From Chionoecetes opilio (taxonomy: Eukaryota; Arthropoda; Malacostraca; Decapoda; Majidae), in assembly GCA_016584305.1 (NCBI GenBank), contig JACEEZ010005871.1, positions 1 to 64,000 on the forward strand: a stretch of DNA of 64,000 nt, read 5' to 3'. The notes under the pieces were generated by a model. It searched no databases, was not told the DNA's origin, and saw only the letters and a list, made by a program, of their open reading frames with translations. The translations under genes were made by a program, and so were the position numbers. This document shows, in pieces, positions 24,403-36,482 of the stretch (its first letter is position 1; every line of letters begins with the position of its first letter).

Positions 24403-25335
24403 TGTCCTTGNATCGAACCCCGCCCCCCCTTCTCCCCTGGCAGAAGGATTCCTTGTCTTCAGGATGTCATCAGAGTGGGGCGTCGAGTGGCGATGTCCAA
24501 AAGGTCTGGGAGACTTTCTTGGAAGGTCTTCTGTTTTTTCGGCAGGCGTGACTCCAGAGTTATTCTTGCTTTTGCTCAGGATCTTCCACTCGTCGAAAAG
24601 TCCAGTAATCTTCCTCCTCACGCTAGTTTCTGCGATGGTGGGGATCCTAGCTCGTGTCCAGAAGTCGAGACCTCCTTTGCAGCCTCAGCTGCACCGTCTT
24701 CTTCTCTTCCTTGTGTGCGTAGAAAAATCGTCGTAAAACGTCTCCACGGCTGGGAAGTTTTGCTCCTGTGATAGTAGGAACACTATGACCAAGAAGCCAA
24801 ACTTCAGTTTGCTTTCTCGTGGTCATGACCTGAGGGCGAAAAGAGGAAATGTTCAAGATCGATCCGCCACCTCTAAATATCAACCGATTAGCCTGAAACT
24901 TTGCACACGACAGTTTCTAAGTACAAGGCAGAATACCACAAAAGTACGTGAAAAAATATTGACTTTGAAAAATTACCCCTATGCGCTATTGGCACCCTAG
25001 TGTGGAGTGTACTGACCTCTCCAAGGTGGGCGGCGGTGAAATATCGCCACCATGCCATGTGTACAAATTTCAGGTGGCTATAGAATCTAATGGGTGGCAG
25101 CCAATGACCGCGCTTCAAACCAAGGTGCTAATTATTTAAGTGCAATGCTTATTAACCACTGGGAATATTAATTTATCCTATCCCAGTACTAATCAATTAC
25201 TTAAATTACCTTAATTATTACCCATTACCATTACAATTATATATACAGTAAAAGCCTTATAACTTAGCACGATAGGGGCTCTGGCCCTTGCCGAGTTATT
25301 CAATGTGCCGAGTTATGCAATGTCCTCTGATATGG

Positions 25336-25375
<40 letters not shown>

Positions 25376-26127
25376 TAAATACAGTACAGATTTGATATCA
25401 AACTCAGCACAAATAGCACGCATGGACGCACCTGCATCCATCCTTGCCAGCACTTTCACCTTTTCCTGCAGCTCAGGCTCTTCAATTTCATTCCCTTCCT
25501 GCTGGAGACACCCTTGCGTGATGGAGCTGACATCTTGATATACAGTACTGTATGATGTAATCCCAAAACATGTAAAATAGGTGGAAAATTCAAGCAAAGG
25601 TCAGGAACCAGCGTTTAGGCTGAGCCGTGTTTTTGTCGTCCAAGCACCGTCTTGGATTACGAATCCCAATCCAATAACATTTGCTGAAATGTGTGTTATA
25701 CTACTTTGTGATATTGTTTGCAATGTTTTGCATTGATTATTATCTTGGCTCCTACCAAGCTTGTTGTGTTTTTGAAGCAGAAACCAATCCTTTTTCAATT
25801 TTGATAAAAAACGGAATTCGTATCCAAGACGGTGTTTTGGGATTACATCATACAGTACTGTATTTCAAGATGTCAGCTCCATCACGCAAGGGTGTCTCCA
25901 GCAGGAAGGGAATGAAATTGGGAAGAGCCTGAGCCTGCAGGAAAAGATCAAAAGGAAAAAAATAACGACTTTATGCGACTGATGATATGCCGAGTGTAGT
26001 GAAGAGATGCAGTTATAACATCAATATGCCAAGATACATTATTTTTTGCCGACTTTCTGTTTACATGTTCACAGAAGAGGTTGTGAGGGCATGATATGCC
26101 GAATGAAAACCATGAGATGCAGTTTAG

Positions 26128-26431
26128 GTGAGGCGGTAGCAGAGTGGTTCGATCCCGAGTGAGACCCATAAATCCACTTGAAATCTTTCTGCACCGTCGA
26201 GTGGCCTAAGAACACCCACATGCCCTGTCCATTAACTCTACCTTCGACTGCGAGTGCATGGGAGGACACAGGGGGGCGGCATGAGCCTCTAATCACAGGC
26301 GTCACTATAACAATCCTGCCTGCGCCACCACGGGCGAGGGCCAACCATCACAGCCCTCGAGTGAGCCTCCAGGGCCTACCATCCCACCCCTGGAGCTCAC
26401 TGCCTTACACGCGCTATAGGTATAGGTGTAC

Positions 26432-26459
<28 letters not shown>
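26128..26459 (+). repeat. tRNA-derived SINE inside T1 (right duplicate)
   Basis: Same SINE, insertion point and internal head deletion as the copy at 24088-24402, with a longer poly-A tail (about 26432-26459). The identical insertion point supports the view that the two are one locus assembled twice. Confidence 0.8.
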
Positions 26460-26463
<4 letters not shown>

Positions 26464-26645
26464 TCTTTGCCATGCCGAGTTATATCAAATTCCGAGTTAT
26501 ACAGTGCCAAGTTATAAGGGTTTTACTGTACATTCCTACGCACACTCCCCTATGACGAGCGGAAAATACCTCACTCACAAGGGGGGGGGGGAAACAAAAC
26601 CACCACTCTACCAATTATGAGAGGGTGGTTGATGGATAATTTCCA

Positions 26646-27135
26646 CAACATCTTTAATTCGACCAAGGTTGGAATATGCGGCAGTGATTTGGTCACCACA
26701 TAAAAAGAAGAATATAAGGAATATTGAGAGAATACAAAGAGCAGCCACAAAAATGGCTTTAAGCCTGAGAGATTTACCATATGAGGAAAGACTTTCAAGA
26801 CTGAAACTCCCAACTCTTGAGAAAAGAAGAGAAAGGGGAGATTTTATAGCAGTGTATAGAGCATCAATGGGTCTGGAAAAAATTGATAGAGAAGATCTAT
26901 TTGTGTGGGACGATAGAAGTGCAAGAGGTCATGAGAAGAAATTGAAAAGGACAACATGCAAGAGGGACATAAAAAAATACAGCTTCCTGTATAGAAGCAT
27001 AGAAGCCTGGAACAACCTTGATGCAAAAGTAATTAATGCAAGAAGTATTCAGGACTTCAAAGGCAAGCTAGATAATAGTAGATATGGAGACGGGACAGTA
27101 CGAGCATAACTCTTTTCCTGTATGTTACAACTAGG
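26646..27135 (+). pseudogene. CR1-like LINE, C-terminal reverse-transcriptase fragment
   Basis: An open frame from before 26669 to 27108 reads RPRLEYAAVIWSPHKKKNIR, IQRAATKM, DLPYEERLSRLKLPTLEKRR and AWNNLDAKVINARSIQDFK, ending in RYGDGTVRA. This is the C-terminal region after the reverse-transcriptase core in CR1-like LINEs, and it is probably the family decayed at 8430-11640. The frame is intact over about 147 codons but lacks the endonuclease and RT core, so it is a 5'-truncated retrocopy. The 3' end carries CTAGGTAAATAC followed by poly-A (27148-27169), which fits target-primed reverse transcription. Confidence 0.78.
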
Positions 27136-27169
27136 TAAATACACACCAAAAAAAAAAAAAAAAAAAAAA

Positions 27170-27568
27170 ATCGTATACGAAGCAGCGCGAAACTCGGGGA
27201 TAAATGCGCGAAAGTCGGGATGGTAAGAATTTAGGACTCAGCTCGAAACTCGAGGATCGCGAAACTCACATAGCGTGAAACTCGGGAGGGTACTGTATAC
27301 GTACAATGCCGAGTTATAAGGGTTTTAGTGTATCATATGTGATACATTCAGTGGTGTATATTTTTGAGGGTTAGTGGCATGGTGGTATTGGGTAAATACA
27401 GTAAGCCACTGTCACTTTGTAATATCACTTTAACGAACCAGTTGGGGGGAGTAGGTGACGTTATAACCAAAAAATTTGTTATATCCGAGGGATCAAAACT
27501 TTTCGCATATAACAAACTTTGTTCGTTATATGAAGTGAAAGTTTGCTATTTCTGACCATTTCCATGTA
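27170..27568. other. Tigger-type terminal fragments, no gene
   Basis: Short pieces resemble pogo/Tigger ends: GCGAAACTCGGGAGGGTACT ending at about 27292, GAGTTATAAGGGTTTTAGTG near 27312, and CGTTATATCC/TATAACGAAC-like repeats at 27450-27530. I cannot pair these into complete elements. Confidence 0.45.
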
Positions 27569-28032
27569 CAGTGGTCCCTCGTGTTTGGCGAGTCTCAGTT
27601 TGGCGAAACACAGTATTAGCGATAGGTTGGATATGGTACCAGAATCCCAATTTGGCGCTACAAAGTCACTTTTGGCGAGACGCGTGCTGACGTCACGGAA
27701 TGACAGCGGCCCAGAATGCTCCACCCGCAAGCGTCCATGTTGGTGTTTGTTATCTTCCCGACAGCCATCTTGACAACTGCGCTGTTTTTTGCTCGTGTGA
27801 CGGTACCTTTGGCGTTTCGCGCTAAGACTATGGCATCTACAAGTACTGGTGGTGGTGGTGGTTTGAGGAAGCCAGGTGACGATAAGGACAAGGGCAAAAA
27901 AGCGGAGAAACGAGATTGGAGGAAAGGTAAACACACAGCCACAACCACCACCGCCTACAGAGCCACCACATTCATTCGTCTCACCAGACCTAACTCTAAA
28001 TAATTCATGGTAAATAACATCTGTTATCTATT

Positions 28033-30489
28033 ACACTGGGGAACAAATTTTTGTTGAGTTAGGTCTGACACTTGTTATTAAGTAATTTTTGGGTGCTGAA
28101 TCCAAAACTGATCTCAGCTTTTCTCTATCACGTCTAGTTTTTGAACTGTAGGATTTTCGTTTTCTTAAAAAATATGAAAAATACTGTACATAACAGTAAC
28201 AGTGTTTATTTTATAAAAAGTTGCAAATGTTAACATACAATGAAAAATGAAAGAAATAGGCATGAATAGAATGTTTATTTAACATTATCATGTTTTTAGA
28301 AAGGATAAGGCTATAATTGTGTGCAGGTTAAGGTAAAAATTTACATTTGTAGCTTTGTCTGGAGTGTTCAACTTGAGGACTATCGCGTTTGATGCTCCAA
28401 CAATAGTCAGCCATCATATGCACATCCCATCTACCCTGGTAACGTTCTTCCATAACCTTAAAATCTTGGTGAAATCGTTCACCTTGCTCGTCGCTAGCAG
28501 CACCAAGATTTTCCGGAAAGTTGGCAAGATGGCTATGCAAAAAATGTACTTTAATACTCATGTTGCAACCAAGCGCTTTGTAGCTTTCCAATAGTTTCTG
28601 AACAATTTCTGTGTAATTACTTGCACGTGTATTTCCAAGAAAGTTCTTGACGACGTCTTTGAATGATAGCCAAGCATTCTTTTCAAGGTCTGACATAGTA
28701 CCGTTGAAATGTTCATCTTTGATGAGCTGTCGAATTTGTGGACCATCAAACACACCGGCCTTGATTTTTTCAATTGACAGTCCAGGAAATGCCAAGATGA
28801 TGTACTTCAAACAGTCGCCATCAGTTGACAATGCTTTTACAAATTGTTTCATGAGACCTAGTTTTTATGTGCAGAGGTGGGAATATTATTTTCTTCCTGT
28901 CAACAAGTGGCTCATGTACAATGTTAGGATCTCCAGGTTTAAGATCAGATCTCGGAGGCCAATTTGTCTGAACCCATGCTTCTCTCGAGCTCTGCTATCC
29001 CACATACAGAGAAAGCAGGGATACTTTGTGTATCCACGTTGTTGACCAAGAAGGAAGGACACCATTTTAAGGTCAACACAGATGATCCAATTGTGTTTGT
29101 CATATTGCAATAACTCAATGACTCTCTTTACATCTCCATATTCTTCACGAAGACAGACCGAATGCCCAATAGGGACTGCGCCAAACAAATTGCCATTGTG
29201 TAGGACACACTTCAAGCTCCGCTTTGAGCTATCAATAAACAATCGCCATTCATTTGGATTGTAGATTGAAAGCCCTAATTCCTTCAGTAAACCAGGAATG
29301 TTATGGCAAAACACAAAACCGCTGGCACTTCGAAGTACTGCAGAAATGTACTTTCTCTGGTTCGAAAGTATGATACCTTCACTCCTTGTTCAAGTATGTT
29401 TTTCTCGTTCAGTCTTGATGTTTTATTTCTGAAGCTTTTTTGGATAGGCCCAAATCACGTGCTAAATCATTCAACTCGTGCTGATCAAATTCCCTACGAA
29501 CTGAATCCTCGTGAATGTCAAAATCTGCATCATTGCTGTCACTGCGTTCTTCAACATCACTCAGATCTTCTAGAGGAGGTAGTTGTTCGAAAACTGGCAC
29601 TGGAATTTCAGCTGAATGAGGCATTGGTCTTATAGCTGACGGTAGATTAGGATATTCTATTTTACTTTTATTTTTCTTGTTAAATCCTGATGTTTTCACT
29701 AAACAAAAGTAACAGTCTGTGGAATGATCTTTTTGCTCTCGCCAAACCATGGGGATACCAAATGCCAACTTTTCACGTGTTTCCTTGGTCCACATCCGTA
29801 ATCTTCTCGGACACACTGTTTGCACACTTTGTGAGGGCCCATAGCTTGTCTTGATCACCGAGTTTCCTTTAAATATGCGAAATATGCTTGTTTGACAAAT
29901 ACGCTGATGCTTGCCCTCTGACTTGGAATGGTGAAACTACCACATATATAGCAGAAGGAGTCAGGGTTGTTTAGGCATTTACGACGAGACGTAGCAGGAG
30001 CAGACATGATCTGAAACAAAAGAAATATATACCTATGTAAATAAAACACTAAGCTGGAATAGTTACAAGCTTTGAAAACAAAAAAAAACAGCATAAAACG
30101 AAATAGAAATTACAATGGTATGTTGTTACAAGGTTAAGAGAAAAGCCATAACAAATCCTCCTAATTCCTACTATCCTAGCTTTCTGTTTGCAGATATTGA
30201 TAGTACTGACCTATTGGGAGCTGCACACACCTCTCACCGCACTGTCTCAATTGTAACTGCACAAACAAGTTGCCACATAGCTCTCGATGAGTCAAATCGT
30301 AATCAGCTGGCAAGTTTTACTACAGCTCACAAGTGGAATTTTGCTTATCTGGAGGGTAAGCTGTGGAGAAAAAACGACGTGCTAGAAAAAAACTGACTAC
30401 AGATTTGGAATCAGCATGCCAATTTTAGTCTAAATAAGCTCAAAAATCTAACTCAACAATTTTTTTTTCTTCAAATTGTTCCCCAGTGT
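28033..30489 (-). mobile_element. 2.46-kb DNA transposon with an exact 8-bp duplication (GERFHQD family)
   Basis: The element starts ACACTGGGGAACAA and ends TTGTTCCCCAGTGT, a perfect 14-bp inverted repeat. An inner matching block TTGTTGAGTTAG/CTAACTCAACAA follows. TATCTATT is duplicated exactly at 28025-28032 and 30490-30497. One gene occupies most of the interior on the minus strand. Eight-bp duplications occur in hAT and P elements among others, but the ACACTG start does not fit the hAT end consensus, so I leave the superfamily open. Confidence 0.88.
28340..30007 (-). pseudogene. Arthropod repetitive protein family (GERFHQD type), best copy in the window
   Basis: I chose the start at 30007 (MSAPATSRRK) because the conserved PDSFCYICGSFTIPSQR follows at once. 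Next come IPMVWREQKDHSTDCYFC, PNLPSAIRPMPHSAE, an acidic linker (LSDVEERSDSNDADFD), DLARDLGLSKKASE, NEWRLFIDSSKRSLKCVLHN, ICVDLKMVSFLLGQQRGYTK, CFLCMWDSR, FVKALSTDG, FLGNTRASNYTEIVQKLLES and DEQGERFHQDFKVMEERYQG. Three CxxC pairs (CYIC, CYFC, CFLC) suggest zinc binding. Frameshifts near 29855, 29350 and 28870 break the frame. Its position alone inside the terminal repeats makes it the candidate transposase, which is inference. I know no characterised member. A degenerate copy is at 13091-14663. Confidence 0.78.
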
Positions 30490-30706
30490 TATCTATTGTC
30501 TTTTGTATTGCTGTTAATGTTTCATGTATAATGTCTTTGCTTTTAAACAGTTAAAGTACAAAAATGGAGGTCAAAAGGGTGAACACGGGCCTCGTCAAAG
30601 ACTAATGGTTTTTTTCCCTTAAAATTACTTTTGCGTTTGGCGAAATTCACTTTGGGGCGAGGGTTTTGGGCTAGACAATTTAAATCCCCAAAACTGAGGA
30701 ACCACG

Positions 30707-31099
30707 TTAATAAATTTTGTTTGATACATGAGATAAAATTTTTTGTATACTTTGTGCATGCAGCCACACAAATACTACACTCATACAGGGAAAATTAAAA
30801 AAATACGTGGGAGGCACGGACAGCAAAGGGGTGAAGCTGGGAGGAGGGGAGAGGTTTTTCAATGGGGGGGAACAAAGCCAGCTGATCGGCGCCACCGCCC
30901 CGTCGCTTTGTTTTCACTGAAATCCCCGCCTCGTGTTACTGTTCGGCCCCCACCACCGAAAAAAACCCCCGCATTTCCCAAAACTTTTCGGTAAATCCCC
31001 ACATTATCAACGGGAAAAAAAGTTCTTATACCTGTTTTTAAATACCGTATAAATGAAAATTATGGCCTACCTATGATCAACCTATGCATGGCCCCCTTC
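30707..31099. other. No gene seen; partly smeared sequence
   Basis: Runs of repeated bases are common in this stretch, as in 15476-19859. I recognise no element end or coding signal. Confidence 0.4.
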
Positions 31100-33606
31100 T
31101 TTGAGAGTTTAAATGGTAAAAGGAACATTCGGCAGTGAGAGAGAATGGCTCCCGAGTTTGTGTTGGTCCCCATGGCTTCCGTCCCCAAAACACCAACAAT
31201 GTTCTCTGCTTCTGTACTTTGCAAGGTCCAGAAGGTTGAGAATTGCAGGTTCTTGGTTTTTCAGAGACCAGAGCTCACCGCGGGGAAAATGGTATAAGTA
31301 TGCCGGAGGGGAAAAGCAAGGAGATCGATCACATCCTCGTTAGCACTCGTTGGAGGATCCCCCAAAAACTGCAGGGTTTAACGGAGTGCTGAGTTCTTTG
31401 GGAACGGATCACAGACTTTGTTGTTGCTACACTTAAGCTTCATGTCAAGTCCAGAAAATCTCAAGAGGTAACCATACTGTGTTTCATCTTGAGAAACTGA
31501 AGGACTTGCATGTGCTAAATGAGTATGCGGTGGCAGTCCTCGAATCGATTTGATGTGCTCGGTGCTCTCGGGGACCCTGTAGAACTGTGGGATCCCTTTC
31601 AAACGTGAAACTCTACCGGCTGCCAAGGATGTATTGGGGAGCGCCCGAGGTCAAGACGTGGTTTTGTCCTCGACGGAGCGCTGGAGAAAATCGAGGAAGT
31701 CGCACTGCCAGGCTGGCTGGAACCGGGACCAGCACAGGCTCTGTTCACGCCGGACTAAAACCCTCCTGAGAGAGAAAAGGGAAAGAGGTATGTCAGGAGT
31801 CTTGCTGAGGATGTCGAGGGTCATTTGAACGCTAATGACCTCCGACCCGCCTACCGAGCCCTGAAGAAGCTCCGTTCCAAGTCTCCTTCTTGGGCAGGTT
31901 GTTTATTCGAACAGCAGATTGGGCGCCTCGTGTCAGACTGGATGGGCAGATGGCTCGTTGGGCTGAGAAACTTTGGGCATTGTTCACGGTGAACCCTCCA
32001 ACTGAGCAGCTTCACACCACGGGGTTTACAGCAGTGGATGCCGATCCTCCCATTGACGAAAGCGCACCCTCTCTTGACGAAGTCAGAGAGGCTGTAGAAA
32101 AGTTGAGGGTGGAAAGGCAGCTGGTGTTTGTAATATCAGTTGCGGAGCTCCTCAAAGCTGGGGTGGGCCATGATCCATGGGTTGCATGCTGTCCTGACTG
32201 CCGTGTGGCAATCAGGGACCATTCCTCCTGACGGAAAGGGGGCTGGTCGTCCCTATCTGGAAGGGAAGGGGACCGTCAGGACTGCAAAAATTACCCCCGG
32301 TAATTCACGCTCAGCACCAGCGAGGTGCTTGCCTACTATTGCTGACCTCGGATTTTGCAGCCATTCTGGTGAAGCATCAGAGACCTCCCGCAGTCCCCTG
32401 GGTTCACGCCCGGTAAATCAAAAACGGACCGTATCCTAGCGCTTCGTGTCCTGGGGGAACGCCCACGTGAGTTTCGACAGGGTCTTGCAGCCCATGTTGA
32501 TATCAAAAAGGCGTTTGCTCAGTGCTCGTGATCACTCTGGGATCTTCTGCGACTTCGAGGGATTTCCCGGAGGACATTGGTTTTTATAACTGGTCCCGTA
32601 TTCTGGGACTGGAGGGGTGTGAGTGGGGGGCAGGTATCCGGCTTCTTCCTGTGAATCAGGAGTGAGGCAAGGGGGCGTCCTTTCCCCCCACTTTTTCAAC
32701 GCTTGTATGGCTGGGGTTTTGGGCAGGGTTTTAGATCAAAATGATTTGGGCATCCGTCGGCAAACCCCAAATCACTGATCTTGTTTTTTTTCCGGAAGCT
32801 AATCTTTGCTGGTCGCTGGAGGTTTTTCCCGGTTGGCTCTCGAGGCCTGCACGAGGAGGCAAAGCCTTTGGGGCTTGAGGGCTCCTGGCTCAAGACCAAG
32901 GTCCAGGTGTTTGGAGACTTACTAGATGAAGCAGTACAGTCCTGTTCATGCGTGTGGCGAGGACATTGAGATCTTGGAAAGTTTTACATACCTTGGTAGC
33001 GCAGTCCATAATGACGGCGGGTTTAAACGTCAAGAATCTTACGGCGGATTGGCATAGCCCACGGTGTTTATGGACTCGCTCAGGCGGGAGTTTTTGGGCG
33101 TTGTCGGTACCTGTGCAGGAGGACAAAGATCCGGATCTTCAAATCGCTTGTGATCCTTGTCTTACTCTATGGTTGTGAGACATGGACACTAAATAGTGAC
33201 TTGAAGAGACGAATAAATGCCTTTGGTAATAAATGTCTTCGCAGAATCATGGGTATCGCTGGGTTTATTACGTGTCAAATCAGCGTTGCACTGTGAGACT
33301 GAATCGGGCCTATTACCTGCATAGTCCGTCAACGCCACTTCGGCTATATGGGCATGTGGCACCGCTACCCTGAAACCGATCCTTCTCATCGGTTGTATCT
33401 GTAAGAGACAATCCGGGGTGGAGGAGGCCAAGGGGCGCCCACAAAGGGTCGTGGCTGGGGCAAGTTGATGTTTCTTGTCGAGAGCTGCTTGGTATGGGAA
33501 AGAAGCCTGCATGGGAACTCGCGCGTGGTGACCCCCGGGAGTGGTGTCGTAGGGTGGGCGAGGCGACGCGCCCCCCGGCGTATGCCCCCAATGATTGATG
33601 ATTGAA
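31100..33606 (+). pseudogene. RTE-like LINE, copy B, decayed
   Basis: The pieces are in the same order as copy A but on the plus strand. LLLYFARSRRLRIAGSWFF near 31210 is the end of the endonuclease. DPPIDESAPSLDEVREAVEK and LRVERQLVFVI follow near 32045-32130. RT pieces lie near 32230-32800. FGGLLDEAV is disrupted near 32910, and the C-terminal piece lies near 33120-33540. The 3' end reads CCCCCAATGATTGATGATTG at 33585-33604, matching the ATTG-repeat tail of copies A and C. Frameshifts and short smeared stretches (e.g. 32690-32880) break the reading frame. Confidence 0.78.
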
Positions 33607-34501
33607 CATGTCGGCGGAGATCTTGAACTTGATTTTGATAGTCGGCTGAGTCAGACAGTCATCGACATGTTTTGTTTACTAAGTCTCTCAAGGCACGAGC
33701 AGTGCATAGGTACTTTGCTATACAGGGAGGTCCCGAAGATACGAGCAGTTAGGTTCCACCTGGCATACACGTAAAGCGAAATCTCGTATAACGAAACACA
33801 TAACTAATGGTAAAATATAGGTTTGGTTCCAGGACCCCATCAATTTATAAAAAATAAAAATAAATAAAAAAATGACATGTTTTTCAAGCTAAAATAAACT
33901 ATAGCAAACACAACAAACACACAGCGCCTATATTACCTACACTGTACTACCTATTCTGTAGAAAAACCATTCTGAAAGAGAAAATAGCAAACAAAATAAC
34001 AACTGCACATTAATTAAACATAAATGATGTCATCAAGCTCATCATCAGTCACCAGCCAATGACAAACTGTTTTTAAAAACTTCGACCAAACACAAGTCGC
34101 GAGAAAATATTTCTGGGGAAGAATGGCATGCCAGACTGCCTCTCCGCCCTCTGTCCCCGTCATCCCAAACTAATTCTCGTTTATTCGAATGCTTTGCGTT
34201 TTAAGGAGTTTTATGTATCAGATAGTAAAATATATAAGTAAAAAACCTGTGTTTGCTAGTGTTTTGGTGTTAGAAGTGTGTATGTGGGTTGAATAGTAAA
34301 ATTTGTGTTATGGGGCGGTGGGGCCGCGGCAAAAATTTCTCCGGGCACTCACTGCCCCAGCATCACCTCATCATAACATCTTTAAATCACCCTTATTTAA
34401 GGTGACACACCGGGGTGCTACATTGATTTAGATATGGCACGTGTATATAACATCTCACCATAAGCACTAAGTTGTATAATAACGAGTAAAAAGACTTTTA
34501 A

Positions 34502-35341
34502 AGGGGGACCGACAGGTTGCCGATTAGTAATTCCGTATTTATTATCTGATTCAATTGAAATTTGCCACAGTTATAGGGTACCCTACACTGTATGTACCCA
34601 AGAAATTTCATAGAATTGGCCAATTATTTACCGCGTTAGAGCTAAATTAGTGCGAAAATGAACAAACTTCCTTAAACTAAAAACAACTACATATTTATCC
34701 TATGACAACGATATGCATATCATGGAAGGCTTGATTTTCTCTACAAGAACCATGAGCCCACATTTTTAATGAGTTCTAATTATCGAATTAGGGCGTGCAA
34801 ATTTGCAATGACTAATTTTGGTAAAATTTTTTTTTTCATAGACAAATTGTAATGATAATGGAAATAGAAAATCTAATCCTGTCATGTAGCGCTAATCACG
34901 CCTCTTTCCAGTGATATGCTATCGTTGTTCTAGGACGAATGTCTGGTCTATTTTAGCATAATGTGCAAAAAACTAGTGTTTTCAGAAAACGCTCTCAAGT
35001 CAAACCATATTTTATTCAACTTAGTTACAGATTACATGTTGCTGCTGTAATTTTTTTCATTGAAATTTTTTTTTTTTTTTTTTTTTTGAATTCATTTTTC
35101 ATTTATTCATTGCAAATAAGCATTTCGCTTCTTTCGCTATTGGTGGCCATCAGGGGTCTCCTACTACGCCCGAGGCCGAAATCGACCCGCTTTAAGGTTT
35201 GAAATAAGGCCATTTTTGAGGCCTATGGATACGGATGCAAATTTACACTACCAGTCGAAAACCTATGCCCCAAGGTGTAAATCCGGTGTTGTCAGAATTT
35301 GGTAAATTTCTCGATTTTGGCCTCACCAAGGGGTCGTCCCC
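34502..35341. mobile_element. 840-bp TTAA-flanked non-autonomous element
   Basis: The ends are AGGGGGACCGAC and, inverted, GGGGACGACC. TTAA precedes at 34498-34501 and follows at 35342-35345. The homologous T3 copy has one TTAA at 59396-59399 with the same flanks (AACGAGT... on one side, GCCTGCCCAAACC on the other) and no insert. TTAA duplications are typical of piggyBac and Kolobok elements. There is no transposase, so which of the two is unresolved. Confidence 0.83.
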
Positions 35342-35702
35342 TTAAGCCTGCCCAAACCTACAGTGGCGGAGGAGGTGGCGGCTGCAGCGGCCAGCCGCCA
35401 CTCAAAACTTTTGAGTAAAAACCCGCCGTCATCCGCCTCACCTGTGCCTTCCTGAAGAAGACAGTCAGCTCCCACGCCTGTGATAGCACCATAGGATATC
35501 ACCAGGGATCATAGGATTCCTCAAGGGGTTCTCGCTCCGCTACTAAATATTACCAAAGACATCTATCTCCCTTGGTCTAGTGGTGTTGATATCCACCTCA
35601 CGGGCTTCATGGGCTGGCTCATGCTGCTGCTGCTGCTGCCAAAGGCCGCGTTGCCAAACGTGGATGAGTCCCTTGCTTGTATTTCATCTCTTTTCTCATA
35701 TA

Positions 35703-36482
35703 CAGGGAGGTCCCGTTATACGAGCATTCGGTATACGAGAATCCGATGATACGAGATGTGTAAATTAGGGTCTATTTTCAATATACGAGATCGAAAATCC
35801 AATGATACGACATTTAAACTGGGGTGAGTAAAATTATCAAGTACAAAATGCGCGCCCTACCACTCCCTGGCTGGACAAAGGGGGATTTGGTTGACCCCAG
35901 TGAGGTCACCCCTAGCAAGCCGTGACCTGAAGGGTAATTAAGCATATGGTGCAGCCTGACATTTAGGGGTAATTAGCAGGTGTGCGGCCCCAACCTTGGG
36001 ACCGCAGTCAGGTCACCCCTAGCAAGGCATGACCTGAAGGGTAATTAAGCATATGGCACGGCCTGACCTTTAGGGGTAATTAGCAGGTGTGGGGCCCCAA
36101 CCTTGGAACCGCTACACTACCTTCTCTTGTATCACGTGGCGTCCCATACATTACAACGTCTTTTTTTGCTTGTTGTGCATGTTTTATGTTTAATTAATGT
36201 GCAGTTATGTTATTTTGTGTGCTATTTTCTCTTTCAGAATGCTTTTTCTACAGAATAGGTAGTACAGTGTGGGTAATATAGACGCTGTGTGTTTGTTGTG
36301 TTTGCTATAGTTTATTTTAGCTTGAAAAACATGTCTTTTTTTTTTTTTTTTTTTTTTTTAATTGATGGGGTCCTGGAACCAAACCTATATTTTACCATTA
36401 GTTATGTGTTTTGTTATACGAGATTTCGCTTTACGAGTATGCCAGGTGGAACCTAACTGCTCGTATCTTCGGGACCTCCCTG
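35703..36482 (+). mobile_element. Tigger-like non-autonomous element (family T3)
   Basis: CAGGGAGGTCCCGTTATACG at the left and GGGACCTCCCTG at the right, with TA at 35701-35702 and 36483-36484. Two direct copies of the internal module (ACCTGAAGGGTAATTAAGCA ... GGTGTGCGGCCCCAACC) lie at about 35895-36115. A T run is at about 36334-36359. No coding region is present. Confidence 0.9.

Larger units (their letters stand above)
22369..26463. other. Two near-identical 2-kb copies either side of an N: probable false duplication
   Basis: Sequence from about 22369 to 24410 recurs from 24412 to about 26460 with an offset of about 2037-2044 bases. It differs mainly by small indels and poly-A length. A single N stands at 24411, exactly at the junction, and sequence quality drops next to it. 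The duplicated part includes the right end of the hAT-like element, the flank with repeat R and most of the T1 element. A contig overlap left unmerged at a scaffold join explains this best. Confidence 0.85.
23217..26528 (+). mobile_element. Tigger/pogo-like element (family T1), containing a SINE and a palindromic core
   Basis: The left end CAGTAAAAGCCTTATAACTT and right end AAGGGTTTTACTG are flanked by TA (23215-23216 and 26529-26530). Repeat R at about 16781-16795 shows the uninterrupted site. The core is a head-to-head inverted repeat: TGGAGACACCCTTGCGTGAT near 23459 and its inverse near 23840. Minus-strand frames at 23370-23480 and 25385-25510 carry QEKVKVLARMDAGASMRAIC, a psq-type helix-turn-helix segment. 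No catalytic domain is present. The span given includes the probable false duplication, so the true element is likely about 1.3 kb. Confidence 0.8.
19860..26645 (+). repeat. Copy of repeat R, split by two insertions
   Basis: Repeat R sequence occupies 19860-20289, resumes at 22963-23216 and resumes again at 26529-26645. The gaps are the hAT-like element (20290-22962) and the T1 Tigger-like element (23217-26528). I see no coding capacity in R itself and do not recognise the family. Confidence 0.75.
27569..30706 (+). mobile_element. Tigger-like element (family T5), split by a nested transposon
   Basis: The left end CAGTGGTCCCTCGTGTTTGG follows TA at 27567-27568. The right end CAAAACTGAGGAACCACG is a mutated inverse near 30689-30706. 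Sub-terminal copies of TTTGGCGAAA-like sequence recur near both ends. The element at 28033-30489 is inserted inside it. No convincing transposase frame of its own remains. Confidence 0.7.

Noticed and set aside
24783..25118. Second hAT-like element right end
   Set aside because: It is the right duplicate of the probable assembly artefact, not an independent insertion.
27716..28003. Open frame starting MASTSTGGGGGLRKPG region
   Set aside because: It lies between a Tigger-like terminus and the nested transposon, is Gly- and Lys-rich, and I cannot link it to a transposase or host gene.
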